Shown piece after piece: positions 24,125 to 33,101 of a stretch of DNA of 64,000 nucleotides. The DNA comes from Arcanobacterium phocae. GTDB lineage: Bacteria; Actinomycetota; Actinomycetes; Actinomycetales; Actinomycetaceae. The stretch lies in NCBI RefSeq assembly GCF_018913465.1, contig NZ_JABAPM010000002.1, positions 310,001-374,000 of the forward strand, in the 5' to 3' direction. The notes under the pieces were generated by a model. It was given only the letters and a program-made list of their open reading frames with translations, made no database searches and was not told the origin of the DNA. The translations under genes and the position numbers were made by a program. The stretch's first letter is position 1; each line of letters starts with the position of its first letter.

Positions 24125-26233
24125 CTAAAATTCGCCGAATTCATTGTCACGCATAAACCGTTCAAACTGATTTATCACATCACAAATAATTGCTTCCGCA
24201 GAATATCCCATAATGTCATACGGCTCTTCATCTAAGCTTGTCTGAACTTCTATTCGAGTAGAACGGTCATTCTCAGTTGGGATTTGAGTTCCATAAACCA
24301 TCGCTGGGCCATCAATAGAAATTGTTCGATAATAGAAGTCTCCTTGAGCACCCGTGATGTGTAATGTTAGGTGGTCATAGACAACGCGATCTGTTTCTGG
24401 ATATACATAGTTATCGTCGCCCGAGACCACCGCCGAATAAGCACCCTGTTTATCAATCTCAGTAACCACTGCTTCTAACGCCTGCCGAACAACTCGATCC
24501 AGATAGTTTTGAGCTTGTTGCGGGGTCACAGTTCCAAATAATTGTGCAAGACGTTCTTTCCACGAAGCGCTCTGCGAAAAGCTCGTTGCCGCCAACGAAC
24601 CGATCCCAAGCGAGTAGGTTGCAGAACGAGCTTTCATAGTTTTTCTATCACGGCTTATTTCCTTATAGAAACCAACCATGGTTAAAGCGATGACGAAAGC
24701 AAATGGCAGGCCCATGATGACTGTCGCCGATTGCAATGCAGGTATCCCACCAACAAATAACATCCCAACAGTTAAAACTCCGGTCAGTGACGCCCAGAAT
24801 ACCCGCAACCACGGCCGCGCATCCGTCGTCGGCGATGGCAAAACTGAACACAAGTTTGCTACTACTAGGGCGCCTGAATCAGCAGACGTTACATAGAACA
24901 AGAATCCGACAGCAGTCGCAAGCAATACAATCGCTGTCCCACCTGGAACCTGCTGTAACAAATGATAAAAACCAAGCTCCGGGGTATTGAGAGTAATCCG
25001 CGCAAATTCTGGCCCGTCGTCGGCGCGCAAAATATAGTCGATCGCACGGTTACCAAAAATAGAAATCCACATCACAACATAAAGAAATGGAATCGTCATT
25101 ACACCAAAAACAAATTGTCGGATAGTGCGGCCACGAGAAATTCGTGCCAAAAACATTCCAACAAATGACGCCCACGCCACCCACCAGGCCCAGAAGAACA
25201 GCGTCCACGCGTTCTTCCAGATTTCAACATCAGAATAAGCCATCGTATCCATCGTCATCTGCGGGAAGTAAGCTACGAGATCACCAATGTTTGAAACCAT
25301 GGCGTTCATCAAGAATTCTGGACGCCCGGTGGCCAGCACCCATCCCACTAGGACGATCGCTGCAATAACGTTAATCTGCGAAAGAATACGTATCCCCCGC
25401 GAGACACCCGACACGGCCGAAATGATCGCCATCAAAACGGCGACGAATATTAGAACAGTTTGGGTTACTAGGCCTCGTTGGATCCCAAACATTATTTCGA
25501 GTCCAACGTTGATTTGGACGACGCCGATTCCGAGGGTTGTTACGACGCCGAAAACGGCACCAAGAATGGCTGCAATATCAACAATGTCTCCGAAAATGCC
25601 AGCCATGCATTTTTCTCCGAAGACGGGTTCTAGTGCAGTGCGAGCCGCGATTGGGCGGCCACGACGGTATGCGAAGTAACCAAGCGCCAGCCCCATCAGG
25701 GCGTACATTGCCCAGCCGGTTATTCCATAATGGAAAATGGCCCAAACAGGGGCTTGTTCCGCAGCAGTGACCGACTGCGGTGTACCTTGTGGCGGTTTCA
25801 TAAACTGTGATACGGGTTCTGCTACCGAAAAGAATAAGATATCTGTTCCGATACCAGCAGCGAAGAGCATAGACGCCCACGCTAGATTCGAATATTCAGG
25901 ACGAGAGTCTGACGACGACAAGCGGATGTCACCATATCGAGAAAGCGCAATATAGAAAACAAAAACAACTGTCGCTGTTCCTAATAAAATATAGAACCAG
26001 CCGAACCATCTGCCAATCCATAATGTAACTACACTCAGAACATGCCCTGCAGCTTCTGGCCCAATAATTGTCCATAGGACTAGAGCTCCGATTGACAATG
26101 CAGCGCCCCAAAACACTCTGCGCTTAACTACTATTGCCCGATTCGGTTCAAGCGTCGCGTTCACCCGTCTCATTTCCGTTCTTGCTAGCATCATATCCGT
26201 CTTAGATTTACCACACGTGGAGCACTGTGCCAA
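24125..26233 (-). CDS. BCCT-family betaine/choline transporter
   Basis: 702-residue transporter with about 12 helices. The BCCT signature is present: the tryptophan-rich segment WTLFFWAWWVAWASFVGMFL in the eighth helix region, preceded by glycine-rich GAVFGVVTTLGIGV. It takes up betaine, choline or carnitine by cation symport for osmoprotection. The soluble C-terminal tail (about 150 residues) is long, as in osmosensing BetP/BetT types. The start is uncertain: the first 13-20 residues look non-native, and ATG codons at residues 14, 15 and 21 are alternatives. Its stop lies 12 bases from that of the kinase gene. Confidence 0.9.
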   Translation of the reverse strand: MAQCSTCGKSKTDMMLARTEMRRVNATLEPNRAIVVKRRVFWGAALSIGALVLWTIIGPEAAGHVLSVVTLWIGRWFGWFYILLGTATVVFVFYIALSRYGDIRLSSSDSRPEYSNLAWASMLFAAGIGTDILFFSVAEPVSQFMKPPQGTPQSVTAAEQAPVWAIFHYGITGWAMYALMGLALGYFAYRRGRPIAARTALEPVFGEKCMAGIFGDIVDIAAILGAVFGVVTTLGIGVVQINVGLEIMFGIQRGLVTQTVLIFVAVLMAIISAVSGVSRGIRILSQINVIAAIVLVGWVLATGRPEFLMNAMVSNIGDLVAYFPQMTMDTMAYSDVEIWKNAWTLFFWAWWVAWASFVGMFLARISRGRTIRQFVFGVMTIPFLYVVMWISIFGNRAIDYILRADDGPEFARITLNTPELGFYHLLQQVPGGTAIVLLATAVGFLFYVTSADSGALVVANLCSVLPSPTTDARPWLRVFWASLTGVLTVGMLFVGGIPALQSATVIMGLPFAFVIALTMVGFYKEISRDRKTMKARSATYSLGIGSLAATSFSQSASWKERLAQLFGTVTPQQAQNYLDRVVRQALEAVVTEIDKQGAYSAVVSGDDNYVYPETDRVVYDHLTLHITGAQGDFYYRTISIDGPAMVYGTQIPTENDRSTRIEVQTSLDEEPYDIMGYSAEAIICDVINQFERFMRDNEFGEF

Positions 26234-26267
26234 CCCTACGTGCAGCTATGCGCTTGCCTCCGAACAT

Positions 26268-26284
26268 ATAATGACTCTCATTAT
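26268..26284. promoter_or_regulatory. Inverted repeat between bccT and arsR-type gene, candidate metalloregulator site
   Basis: ATAATGA-CTC-TCATTAT, a perfect 7-3-7 palindrome, in the 102-bp divergent gap. ArsR/SmtB repressors bind A/T-rich palindromes of this size near their own start; a Zur/Fur-type protein is the alternative. Confidence 0.5.
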
Positions 26285-26335
26285 TACTTAAATAAACATA
26301 TTGTAATTCTTTTATATATGTGTCATGATTAAGGC

Positions 26336-26668
26336 ATGGACATCCTGAACGGACTGCCACAAGCAGCAGAACTTTTCAAAGCACTCGGTAACGAATCACG
26401 CCTAGCGCTCCTCGTTTTGCTCGATAAACAACCACTCGGAGTGGGCGCGCTTGCTGAGCAAGCACATATGTCTCAACCGCTGGTTTCCCAGCACCTTCGT
26501 ACACTTCGAGCAGTCGGCCTTGTCACCTCTACCCGTCACGGGAAAGAGATGATCTATCAGGTAGCTGATGTGCACGTAGCACACGTCGTTGCAGATGCCC
26601 TCATCCATGTTCAAGAATCAGTGGATTCTTATTCCCTACCCCATCCGCACGATGACCATCGTGCATGA
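26336..26668 (+). CDS. ArsR/SmtB-family metal-responsive repressor
   Basis: 110-residue winged-helix repressor: LFKALGNESRLALLVLLD, recognition helix MSQPLVSQHLRTLRAVGLV and wing TRHGKEMIYQV. The fifth helix carries DVHVAHVVADALIH, the pattern of the alpha-5 zinc site (Asp-x-His with a later His pair) of SmtB/CzrA proteins; the tail is also His-rich (HPHDDH). There is no Cys pair as in ArsR itself. It therefore probably senses zinc or a similar cation and controls the following His-rich protein and itself through the palindrome at 26268-26284. Confidence 0.85.
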   Translation: MDILNGLPQAAELFKALGNESRLALLVLLDKQPLGVGALAEQAHMSQPLVSQHLRTLRAVGLVTSTRHGKEMIYQVADVHVAHVVADALIHVQESVDSYSLPHPHDDHRA

Positions 26669-26684
26669 CAGAAAGAAGCCAACA

Positions 26685-26981
26685 ATGACAATTAGCGATC
26701 TCCACGCCGAGCACACCGTAGCCGAACACAAGCACGGCGAAGGCTGTGGCCACGAAGCTATCCAGCATGGCGACCACATCGATTACGTGCATGGCACCCA
26801 CCATCACGCCCTCCACGGTGACCACTACGACGAGCATGAAGCAGTAGCCGAACACACTGTTTCCGAACACAAGCACGGCGAGGGCTGCGGCCACGAAGCT
26901 GTCCAACACGGAGACCACGTCGATTACATCCACGATGGTCATCGCCATGCACTCCACGGCGAACACTACGACGAGCACTGA
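26685..26981 (+). CDS. Histidine-rich metal-binding protein, internal tandem duplication
   Basis: 98 residues, of which about a quarter are His. It consists of two near-identical 44-residue units, each AEHTV(A/S)EHKHGEGCGHEA, then HGDH(I/V)DY, a His-rich turn, and ALHG(D/E)HYDEH. Each unit has one cysteine in GEGCGH. There is no signal peptide, so it acts in the cytosol, most likely as a zinc (or Ni/Co) store or chaperone. ATG 26685 lies 16 bases after the repressor gene; co-expression with the repressor is inferred. I know similar single-unit proteins in Actinobacteria but no proven function. Confidence 0.8.
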   Translation: MTISDLHAEHTVAEHKHGEGCGHEAIQHGDHIDYVHGTHHHALHGDHYDEHEAVAEHTVSEHKHGEGCGHEAVQHGDHVDYIHDGHRHALHGEHYDEH

Positions 26982-27000
26982 GCCATACCACTGAAGCAAT

Positions 27001-27049
27001 AAAACAATAGCCGGGAATCCACTCATAGTGAATTCCCGGCTATTGTTTT
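27001..27049. terminator. Bidirectional terminator
   Basis: AAAACAATAGCCGGGAAT pairs with ATTCCCGGCTATTGTTTT with a small bulge and loop; T-runs exist on both strands. It separates the convergent His-rich protein and MerA-like genes. Confidence 0.9.
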
Positions 27050-27064
27050 CTGCATTCAATACTA

Positions 27065-28405
27065 TTACAGCACACCATTAAACATCTCTGTTGACGACGG
27101 ATGTGTCCAAATACCATCCCGCAACTGGCTAGCAGTTGCACCAACGCGGATCGCCAACGCAACCATATTGATCAACTCCTGCGAGTCAATACAATGCAAT
27201 GACGCTCCCAGAATCTTATCTGTCTGCGCATCAATAACAAACTTCACTGAGCCTGCCGAATTACCAATGATCTTTGGCCGCGGCATGACTGCAATCTTGG
27301 CGATATCAGCCTGCGCAATACGCACATCTCGCCCCTCAGCAACAGCCTGTTCTTGCGTCAAACCAACGCCAGACAACGGTGGATTTAAAAATGCTGTCCA
27401 CGGCACAGCAACGCGATCTTTCGTAGATCTCTTACTGCTCCCCAACAAATCATCCAAAACGATCCGGTGATCGTCGTATGAGATGTAGGTAAACTGCGGT
27501 CCGCCATTAATATCACCTACCGCATAAACCCCTGGAACACTCGTCCGCAGTTTTTCATCGACACGAATAAATCCACGCTTATCTATCTCAATTCCTGCTT
27601 TTACCAAATCAAGATCGCCAGCTGTTGAAGCACGTCCTACCGCCACGAGAACTGCATCAGCATCGAATTGTCCTTTATCGGTATGCACAGTCAAGCCGTT
27701 CTCAGACTTGGAAATCTCCGAAACGGCCTGGCTTAAGACAAAGTGAATTCCTTGATCCTCCATCGTCTGCTTGACGCTAGCGGCCACATCGTCGTCGAGC
27801 CGAGGTAGTAGCTTGCCTGCCGGATCGATAACAGTCACATCAGAACCAAAATCATTCATCATGGTGGCAAACTCGAGTCCAATAAAGCTACCGCCTACGA
27901 TCACAAGCTTTCGCGGTAATGGCTGAACATGCTGGATCGTCGTCGAATCATAAACGCCTGGCAAATCAATCCCTGGGATCGGTGGATGAGCAGGAACCGT
28001 ACCAGTATTAATAATGATCGTCCCAGCCGAAATTTCCAACTCCTCAGCCTCACCGACCGTCGGTACTACCTTCACTCGATGGCTATCAACGAATTGTGCC
28101 CGGCCATCGATCAGCGTGACTCTGCCCTCAAGCATCGCATGGTTTGCGGCACGCAGACGCGCAATAAACTCGTCCCGATGCGCAACAGACTTTTCAAAAT
28201 ATTCTGCAGGAGAATCAGCTTCGCGGCGGTCGTGTGCACTAGTAATTAACGTTTTTGTTGGTACACAGCCAATGTTGATACAAGTTCCGCCATACATCGA
28301 AGCTGACTTTTCGACCAGCGCTACCGACTTTCCCTGCTCTGCTAGCTTTCCAGCCAACGTCTTTCCAGCTTTGCCCCATCCGATAACCAAAACATCAACA
28401 TTCAT
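27065..28405 (-). CDS. MerA-like FAD-dependent NAD(P)H oxidoreductase
   Basis: 446 residues from ATG 28405 (AAGGAAGA 8 bases upstream); the open frame extends to 28528 but the FAD fold begins at MNVDVLVIGWGKAGKTLAGK. Redox pair in GGTCINIGCVPTK (about 37-49), NAD(P)-binding VIVGGSFIGLEFA, FAD element YAVGDINGG, and a C-terminal WTHPSSTE with the catalytic His-Pro. It belongs to the group annotated as mercuric-reductase-like, hypothiocyanite or reactive-chlorine (RclA-like) reductases. There is no N-terminal HMA domain and no C-terminal Cys pair, so mercury reduction is unlikely; defence against oxidants or copper is more plausible. Confidence 0.85.
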   Translation of the reverse strand: MNVDVLVIGWGKAGKTLAGKLAEQGKSVALVEKSASMYGGTCINIGCVPTKTLITSAHDRREADSPAEYFEKSVAHRDEFIARLRAANHAMLEGRVTLIDGRAQFVDSHRVKVVPTVGEAEELEISAGTIIINTGTVPAHPPIPGIDLPGVYDSTTIQHVQPLPRKLVIVGGSFIGLEFATMMNDFGSDVTVIDPAGKLLPRLDDDVAASVKQTMEDQGIHFVLSQAVSEISKSENGLTVHTDKGQFDADAVLVAVGRASTAGDLDLVKAGIEIDKRGFIRVDEKLRTSVPGVYAVGDINGGPQFTYISYDDHRIVLDDLLGSSKRSTKDRVAVPWTAFLNPPLSGVGLTQEQAVAEGRDVRIAQADIAKIAVMPRPKIIGNSAGSVKFVIDAQTDKILGASLHCIDSQELINMVALAIRVGATASQLRDGIWTHPSSTEMFNGVL

Positions 28406-28586
28406 AGCCAAATCTTCCTTTACCTCCGAGATACGGTACTGAAACGGTTCCATCATGGTTTTTATTCCGACGACGCCGTCGGCTCCGCTATTATTTGGCC
28501 AGAGCGAACACAAGCGGTCTACACACACGTCCTCGCGATACAGTGATGGTACTCATTAATACAAATGCCCAGCGAAAGGATATCTC

Positions 28587-29411
28587 TTGGCACCTACAAT
28601 TACGCTGAATGACGGGCGGACTATACCGCAGATTGGCTATGGCACATTTCTTGTTCCACCCGAAGATACTCAAGCTCGCGTAACCGAAGCCCTTGAAGCT
28701 GGGTATCGCCACATTGATACTGCAATGATCTACCGCAACGAAGATGGTGTGGGCAGGGCGATTGCCAGCTCCGGAATTCCACGAGAAGATCTGTGGATTA
28801 CCACGAAATTATGGAATGATCGGCGCGGTCCGGATGCTACTCGGGCAGCCTTAGATGAATCACTGACAAAACTTGGCCTTGACTATGTCGATCTGTATCT
28901 TATTCACTGGCCAACACCCGATAACGCGCCAATTGCTCCTACGTGGGAGACTTTCGGCGATCTGCAAAACGAAGGCTTAACAAAATCTATCGGCGTATCT
29001 AATTTCGATCATCGCTACTTGCCAGAAATATATGCTACCGGTCTTATCCCAACTGTGGATCAAATCGAACTACATCCGCAATTTCAGCAGCGCCCAACAG
29101 TAAAACTGGCAGATTCTCATAACGTCCGAATCGAGGCATGGGGTCCGCTTGGCCAAGGAAAAGTTGACTACCAAACCAGTATTATTGGCGAGATTGCAAA
29201 CCAACAATCTGCTAGCTGGGCCCAGGTCATCTTGGCCTGGCATCTCGCAAAAGGGCATATTGTATTTCCAAAGAGTTCAACTCCGCAGCGCATGGCGGAG
29301 AATCTTGCGAGTTCTGAGTTAACTCTTAGCGCTGCAGATATTGCAGCAATTGACGCTCTCGATCAAGGTGCTATGGGCCGGGTTGCCTCTGATCCTGCGA
29401 ACGTCAACTAA
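28587..29411 (+). CDS. Aldo/keto reductase, 2,5-diketo-D-gluconate reductase type
   Basis: 274-residue NADPH-dependent reductase with a TIM-barrel fold. Catalytic tetrad visible: Asp in HIDTAMIYRNE (Asp and Tyr), Lys in WITTKLWND, His in LYLIHWPTP. Cofactor segment FPKSSTPQRMAENL near the end marks the AKR5 group. TTG 28587 is the start, with GAAAGGA 7 bases upstream. Reduces small aldehydes and ketones such as methylglyoxal. It lies divergent from the MerA-like gene. Confidence 0.92.
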   Translation: MAPTITLNDGRTIPQIGYGTFLVPPEDTQARVTEALEAGYRHIDTAMIYRNEDGVGRAIASSGIPREDLWITTKLWNDRRGPDATRAALDESLTKLGLDYVDLYLIHWPTPDNAPIAPTWETFGDLQNEGLTKSIGVSNFDHRYLPEIYATGLIPTVDQIELHPQFQQRPTVKLADSHNVRIEAWGPLGQGKVDYQTSIIGEIANQQSASWAQVILAWHLAKGHIVFPKSSTPQRMAENLASSELTLSAADIAAIDALDQGAMGRVASDPANVN

Positions 29412-29437
29412 CACATAAAAGCGACACTCTGCAAAGA

Positions 29438-29471
29438 CGGGTGGGAAGATCATTTCTGATCTTCCCACCCG
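29438..29471. terminator. 15-bp perfect hairpin terminator
   Basis: CGGGTGGGAAGATCA pairs with TGATCTTCCCACCCG around TTTC, between the convergent aldo/keto reductase and YbdD-type genes. Confidence 0.88.
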
Positions 29472-29486
29472 GTATTTCAACCCGCG

Positions 29487-29690
29487 TTAACAGCAACGAG
29501 CTTGCACATTCCGTTCGGCTTCGTCAGCGCGTGCACGCCAAAACTCGCGCTCGCTCATCGGCTCATGATCAGGATGCTCCCGGCGATGACGTTCAACATA
29601 GGCATCGTAGGCGCCCTCTCCCGTCATAGCTCGCCATAAATACCGAACGTGCTCATATCGATCCCAGAATTTCTGGTAGAACTCTGACAT
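29487..29690 (-). CDS. YbdD/YjiX-family small protein
   Basis: 67 residues, highly charged and aromatic: YQKFWDRYEHVRYLWRAMTG near the N-terminus and DAYVERHRREHPDHEPMSER, ending RNVQARCC. This is the short protein almost always encoded next to cstA (YbdD with CstA, YjiX with YjiY). It probably modulates the carbon-starvation transporter. It lies 69 bases downstream of cstA on the same strand. Confidence 0.9.
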   Translation of the reverse strand: MSEFYQKFWDRYEHVRYLWRAMTGEGAYDAYVERHRREHPDHEPMSEREFWRARADEAERNVQARCC

Positions 29691-29759
29691 GGTTGCCCTG
29701 CTTCCTATTAACGATCAGTATGTTTCATAGTGGCAGGCACTTGGCCCGCCAGCATTTGT

Positions 29760-32117
29760 TCAGTGGGAGCGTGGTTTTGCGCCCGGGATAAGATTCGGAT
29801 CGCCAACCTGCTCGTATTCGACCACAAGTTTCTTTTCAAGTGCGGTCGCAACTAAGTTAGTTGGCGCAAAGAAGTTCGACTCCTGGTACGGATCTTCACT
29901 GTGAGCAAATTGTCCGGACTTGATAGTAGAGATAATCCGAACTGCAGCCATAACAATTACGAAAGCTACCGCGACAACGAAGATAATCGACAGTGTTCCT
30001 CGAATAAAGGTGTTACGAATGACTGCAGCATTATCTTCAATTGCTACTGGATCAGTGAGTGTTTCAGCTTTTGCGACAGCATCACGCCATTGCTGGAAGT
30101 AGCCGATTTTTGCGTCGGTGGAGAAAATCTTCTGATAGGACGCAGTAAAGGTTACCGCTACATCAAATGCGAATGGAATGAGTGGAATCCAAAGATACTT
30201 GATAAACCCTTTGCGTGCCACCACCACAGTGCACAGCAGCAACGCAATTGCAGCGATGAGCTGGTTAGCAATGCCGAACAGCGGGAACAGGGTTTGGATA
30301 CCACCACGCGGATCGGTGACGCCCATTAGCAGAAGTGAACCCCACGCAGCTACGACGAGCGCAGTTGCAATCCAGGCTCCTACGTTCCAATTTGGGTCCT
30401 TAAACTTTGGCATTACTGATCCCAGTGCTTCGGAGACTTGGAAACGTGCCACCCGGGTTACTGCATCAACGGCCGAAAGAATGAACAAAGCTTCGAACAT
30501 GATCGCGAAGTGGTACCAGAAACCCATCATCCCTTTGCCACCACCAACTTGATGCAGAATATGCGCCATCGAAACAGCCAATGTTGGCGCACCACCGGTT
30601 CGAGAAACGACCGACGGCTCCCCAACATCCTTGGCGACTGCCTTGAACGCGTCAGCGCCAGTGACAGTAACTTCATTCCCCTGGCTGTCTTCGGTTTCCC
30701 ACTGCGGCTCGATTCTTCCGCCTTCAACGTTCGTAACGCCCAAGTTCCCTACAGCAACTGCAGTGATTTCTTCACGGTCTCCGTCGTACTGCTGAACAAT
30801 CGCGGTCCCAGCGAGCTTATCGACGGTTCCTGCGGACGTGTTCATTCCGAAGTAGATACCTTGGTTGAGCGAAGCAGCCGCGGCTAGAGCCATGATAGCG
30901 ACGAACGACTCCATCAGCATTCCGCCGTATCCGATCATGCGAACTTGGGATTCTTTCTGGACCATTTTTGGTGTGGTTCCAGAGGACACAGTTGCGTGCA
31001 TACCAGATAGGGCGCCACATGCGATGGTGATAAAGAGGAATGGGAAAAGCTCGCCCGCGAATACTGGGCCATCAGTGTTCGTTGCAAATTCAGTTACGGC
31101 TGGCATTTCTAAGATGGGGCGCACGACGACGATGCCCAACGCTAAAATGGCGATAGTGCCAACTTTCATGAAGGTAGACAGATAATCACGTGGCGTAAGT
31201 AGCATCCACACCGGAAGAACGGCAGCGAAGAAGCCATAAATAACCATCGCTATAACTAACGTGGTCGGGCTCAAATGGAGCCATTCACCGATCGGCGACT
31301 CAGCAACATAACGGCCGGAAATAATGCACAAAATCAGACCAAAACAACCAGCAATGGACACCTGAGTGATTTTTCCTGGTTGAACAAAACGCAACCACAA
31401 GCCCATCGCAATGGCGAGTGGAATCGTCATACCGACAGAGAATACGCCCCATGGCGATTCCGCGAGTGCATTAACACACACCATTGCTAGCACTGCGAGA
31501 ACAATCATTAGCATGACGAGCACGATGACTGTTGCAACGGCGCCACCAATTTTGCCAATTTCATCTTGCGCCATCTTGCCGAGTGAACGGCCACCACGTC
31601 GCATAGAAAAGAATAATACGAGCATGTCTTGAACTGCTCCAGCAATAAGGACACCGAAAATAATCCATAAGGTTCCCGGCAGATATCCCATCTGGGCAGC
31701 GAGTACTGGCCCAACTAGTGGCCCTGCACCAGCGATAGCAGCAAAATGGTGTCCGTAGAGGACCACCCGGTTGGTCGGATCAAAATCTCGACCGTTGTTG
31801 ATACGCTCAGCCGGGGTGGCATTCGTATCATCTGGAATCATTATTTTGCGTTGGATATAGAGCGCATAGAACCGGTACCCGATGGCGTAGGTACACAGTG
31901 CAGTTATAACGAACCAGATCGAATTAACTTCCTCGCCGCGGATAATAGCGAGCATGGTCCATCCGAGCGCTCCTAGGATGGAAATTCCTATCCATAAAGC
32001 TATTTTGACAGGCGTCCATTTCTGGTGTGGCTTGACGCCGACTGGTACACCGTCTTTATTTCTGAGAATGTACTTTTCTTCCTCCGCGGTGTAAACCGGG
32101 GTGGCCGGAGCAGACAT
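29760..32117 (-). CDS. cstA: Carbon starvation protein CstA (pyruvate/peptide transporter)
   Basis: 785-residue membrane protein with about 16-18 helices. The CstA core begins at about residue 90 with NNGRDFDPTNRVVLYGHHFA and AGAGPLVGPVLAAQMGYLPG, both family signatures; SGMHATVSSGTTPKM and the C-terminal NVGAWIATALVVAAWG follow. CstA homologues import pyruvate and possibly peptides under carbon limitation. I take ATG 32117 (GGAGG 8 bases upstream) instead of the frame start at 32189. The 200-bp upstream stretch holds several inverted and direct repeats that may bind regulators. Confidence 0.93.
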   Translation of the reverse strand: MSAPATPVYTAEEEKYILRNKDGVPVGVKPHQKWTPVKIALWIGISILGALGWTMLAIIRGEEVNSIWFVITALCTYAIGYRFYALYIQRKIMIPDDTNATPAERINNGRDFDPTNRVVLYGHHFAAIAGAGPLVGPVLAAQMGYLPGTLWIIFGVLIAGAVQDMLVLFFSMRRGGRSLGKMAQDEIGKIGGAVATVIVLVMLMIVLAVLAMVCVNALAESPWGVFSVGMTIPLAIAMGLWLRFVQPGKITQVSIAGCFGLILCIISGRYVAESPIGEWLHLSPTTLVIAMVIYGFFAAVLPVWMLLTPRDYLSTFMKVGTIAILALGIVVVRPILEMPAVTEFATNTDGPVFAGELFPFLFITIACGALSGMHATVSSGTTPKMVQKESQVRMIGYGGMLMESFVAIMALAAAASLNQGIYFGMNTSAGTVDKLAGTAIVQQYDGDREEITAVAVGNLGVTNVEGGRIEPQWETEDSQGNEVTVTGADAFKAVAKDVGEPSVVSRTGGAPTLAVSMAHILHQVGGGKGMMGFWYHFAIMFEALFILSAVDAVTRVARFQVSEALGSVMPKFKDPNWNVGAWIATALVVAAWGSLLLMGVTDPRGGIQTLFPLFGIANQLIAAIALLLCTVVVARKGFIKYLWIPLIPFAFDVAVTFTASYQKIFSTDAKIGYFQQWRDAVAKAETLTDPVAIEDNAAVIRNTFIRGTLSIIFVVAVAFVIVMAAVRIISTIKSGQFAHSEDPYQESNFFAPTNLVATALEKKLVVEYEQVGDPNLIPGAKPRSH

Positions 32118-32174
32118 CTGTGTCCTCCAAACTAATCTTAAACTGACATAAAAGTCACGACGGCGTGCGCTCAC

Positions 32175-32241
32175 GTATGTTTGCGACATACCAATTGCAA
32201 CGTCGTGCGTTGTTAGTTTAAACGTATTTCAGTTTGCGACA
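32175..32241 (-). promoter_or_regulatory. Cluster of small repeats upstream of cstA
   Basis: GTATGT-TTGCG-ACATAC (32175-32191) and CAACG-TCGTG-CGTTG (32198-32212) are perfect inverted repeats. GTTTGCGACA occurs directly repeated at 32179-32188 and 32232-32241. They may be binding sites for catabolite or carbon-status regulators; none matches a regulator consensus that I can name with confidence. Confidence 0.4.
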
Positions 32242-32327
32242 CAGGGTACTCTAGTCCTATTTTTATTTATTCCTTATTAACACAAGGAAAACTAGAACTG
32301 AGATATTTTTCTATCCCTGCTTGCTCT

Positions 32328-32969
32328 CTATTTCGGATCAGTTATGCCATCTGGAACGATCCAAAAATCACACTCGCCCGAGCCTTCAGCAATAGTGTGT
32401 TTCCGATAAAGATTCCCATGCGCCAATTCGACATTCTTATAATCCATTGCACAAAACAGTGGCGTATACCCATCGAATCCATTGTCGTGAAAGAACTGAG
32501 CAATCGGGCAGATCGTGAAGCGATACGATAATCCGTCGACATGGTGAGTGTTGAAGTCAAAATCCCAGTTTCCCGGGTAGACATCTCTCCTCTTTTCAAT
32601 CCATTCCGCATGCCTATGTATCCCCCGCCGAAACGCATTGAAATGCCACGGCTTATTAAGATTGATCATTCCCAAGTATCGGCGTATCAATCGATCCTCA
32701 TAAAACTCATCTATTATCTTTTTCATTTCATCTTTTTTAATGAGACTCCTATTTCCAGCATGAAATGAAAAGAACGCCAGCACCATATACAGATTGCTCG
32801 ACATAGGACTTCGATAGCCAATGTCTTCTGCTCTACCAAGGAGATTTTTATATGCCTTGCGAGCATTATTCATAATTTCTTTAGATTCCGCTTGCGAATA
32901 GCGCTTCTTCAACGACTTTCGCACGTAATGAGAGACAACGAGCCACGGCGTTGCACGATACTTCATCAT
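32328..32969 (-). CDS. L-2-amino-thiazoline-4-carboxylate hydrolase-like protein
   Basis: 213 residues from ATG 32969 (AAGGTGA 6 bases upstream). The C-terminal part shows the ATC-hydrolase-type pattern: RFTICPIAQFFHDNGFDGY, then CAMDY, a His-containing loop and a final KHTIAEGSGECDFWI. In Pseudomonas this family opens aminothiazoline rings on the way to cysteine, but most members have other, unknown roles. The N-terminal helices are basic, with no signal peptide. The iron box at 32985-33003 lies just upstream and may tie its expression to iron. Confidence 0.7.
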   Translation of the reverse strand: MMKYRATPWLVVSHYVRKSLKKRYSQAESKEIMNNARKAYKNLLGRAEDIGYRSPMSSNLYMVLAFFSFHAGNRSLIKKDEMKKIIDEFYEDRLIRRYLGMINLNKPWHFNAFRRGIHRHAEWIEKRRDVYPGNWDFDFNTHHVDGLSYRFTICPIAQFFHDNGFDGYTPLFCAMDYKNVELAHGNLYRKHTIAEGSGECDFWIVPDGITDPK

Positions 32970-32984
32970 AGAAATCACCTTCAA

Positions 32985-33003
32985 TTAGGTTAGTGTCACC
33001 TAA
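32985..33003. promoter_or_regulatory. DtxR/IdeR-like iron box
   Basis: TTAGGTTAGTGTCACCTAA matches the DtxR/IdeR consensus TTAGGTTAGCCTAACCTAA at 16 of 19 positions, including both outer TTAGGT/ACCTAA arms. It is 15 bp from the start of the ATC-hydrolase-like gene and 170 bp from the metal transporter gene. Confidence 0.75.
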
Positions 33004-33101
33004 GTTAATCGTAATACGCGAGCGCTTATCTGGGTACCTCCAACTTACTTATGCCGAATCTTACAACCCTTGAATATATAGCCATTTCCACACGTATCGT
33101 T

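Noticed and set aside
25287-25679. 130-codon plus-strand ORF inside the BCCT gene
   Set aside because: Antisense of a clear transporter gene; Thr/Ile/Pro-rich composition is what reversed membrane-protein codons give.
26601-27059. Minus-strand ORF of 152 codons opposite the His-rich gene
   Set aside because: Its repetitive Val-rich sequence is the reverse of the duplicated His-rich coding region, and it crosses the terminator at 27001-27049.
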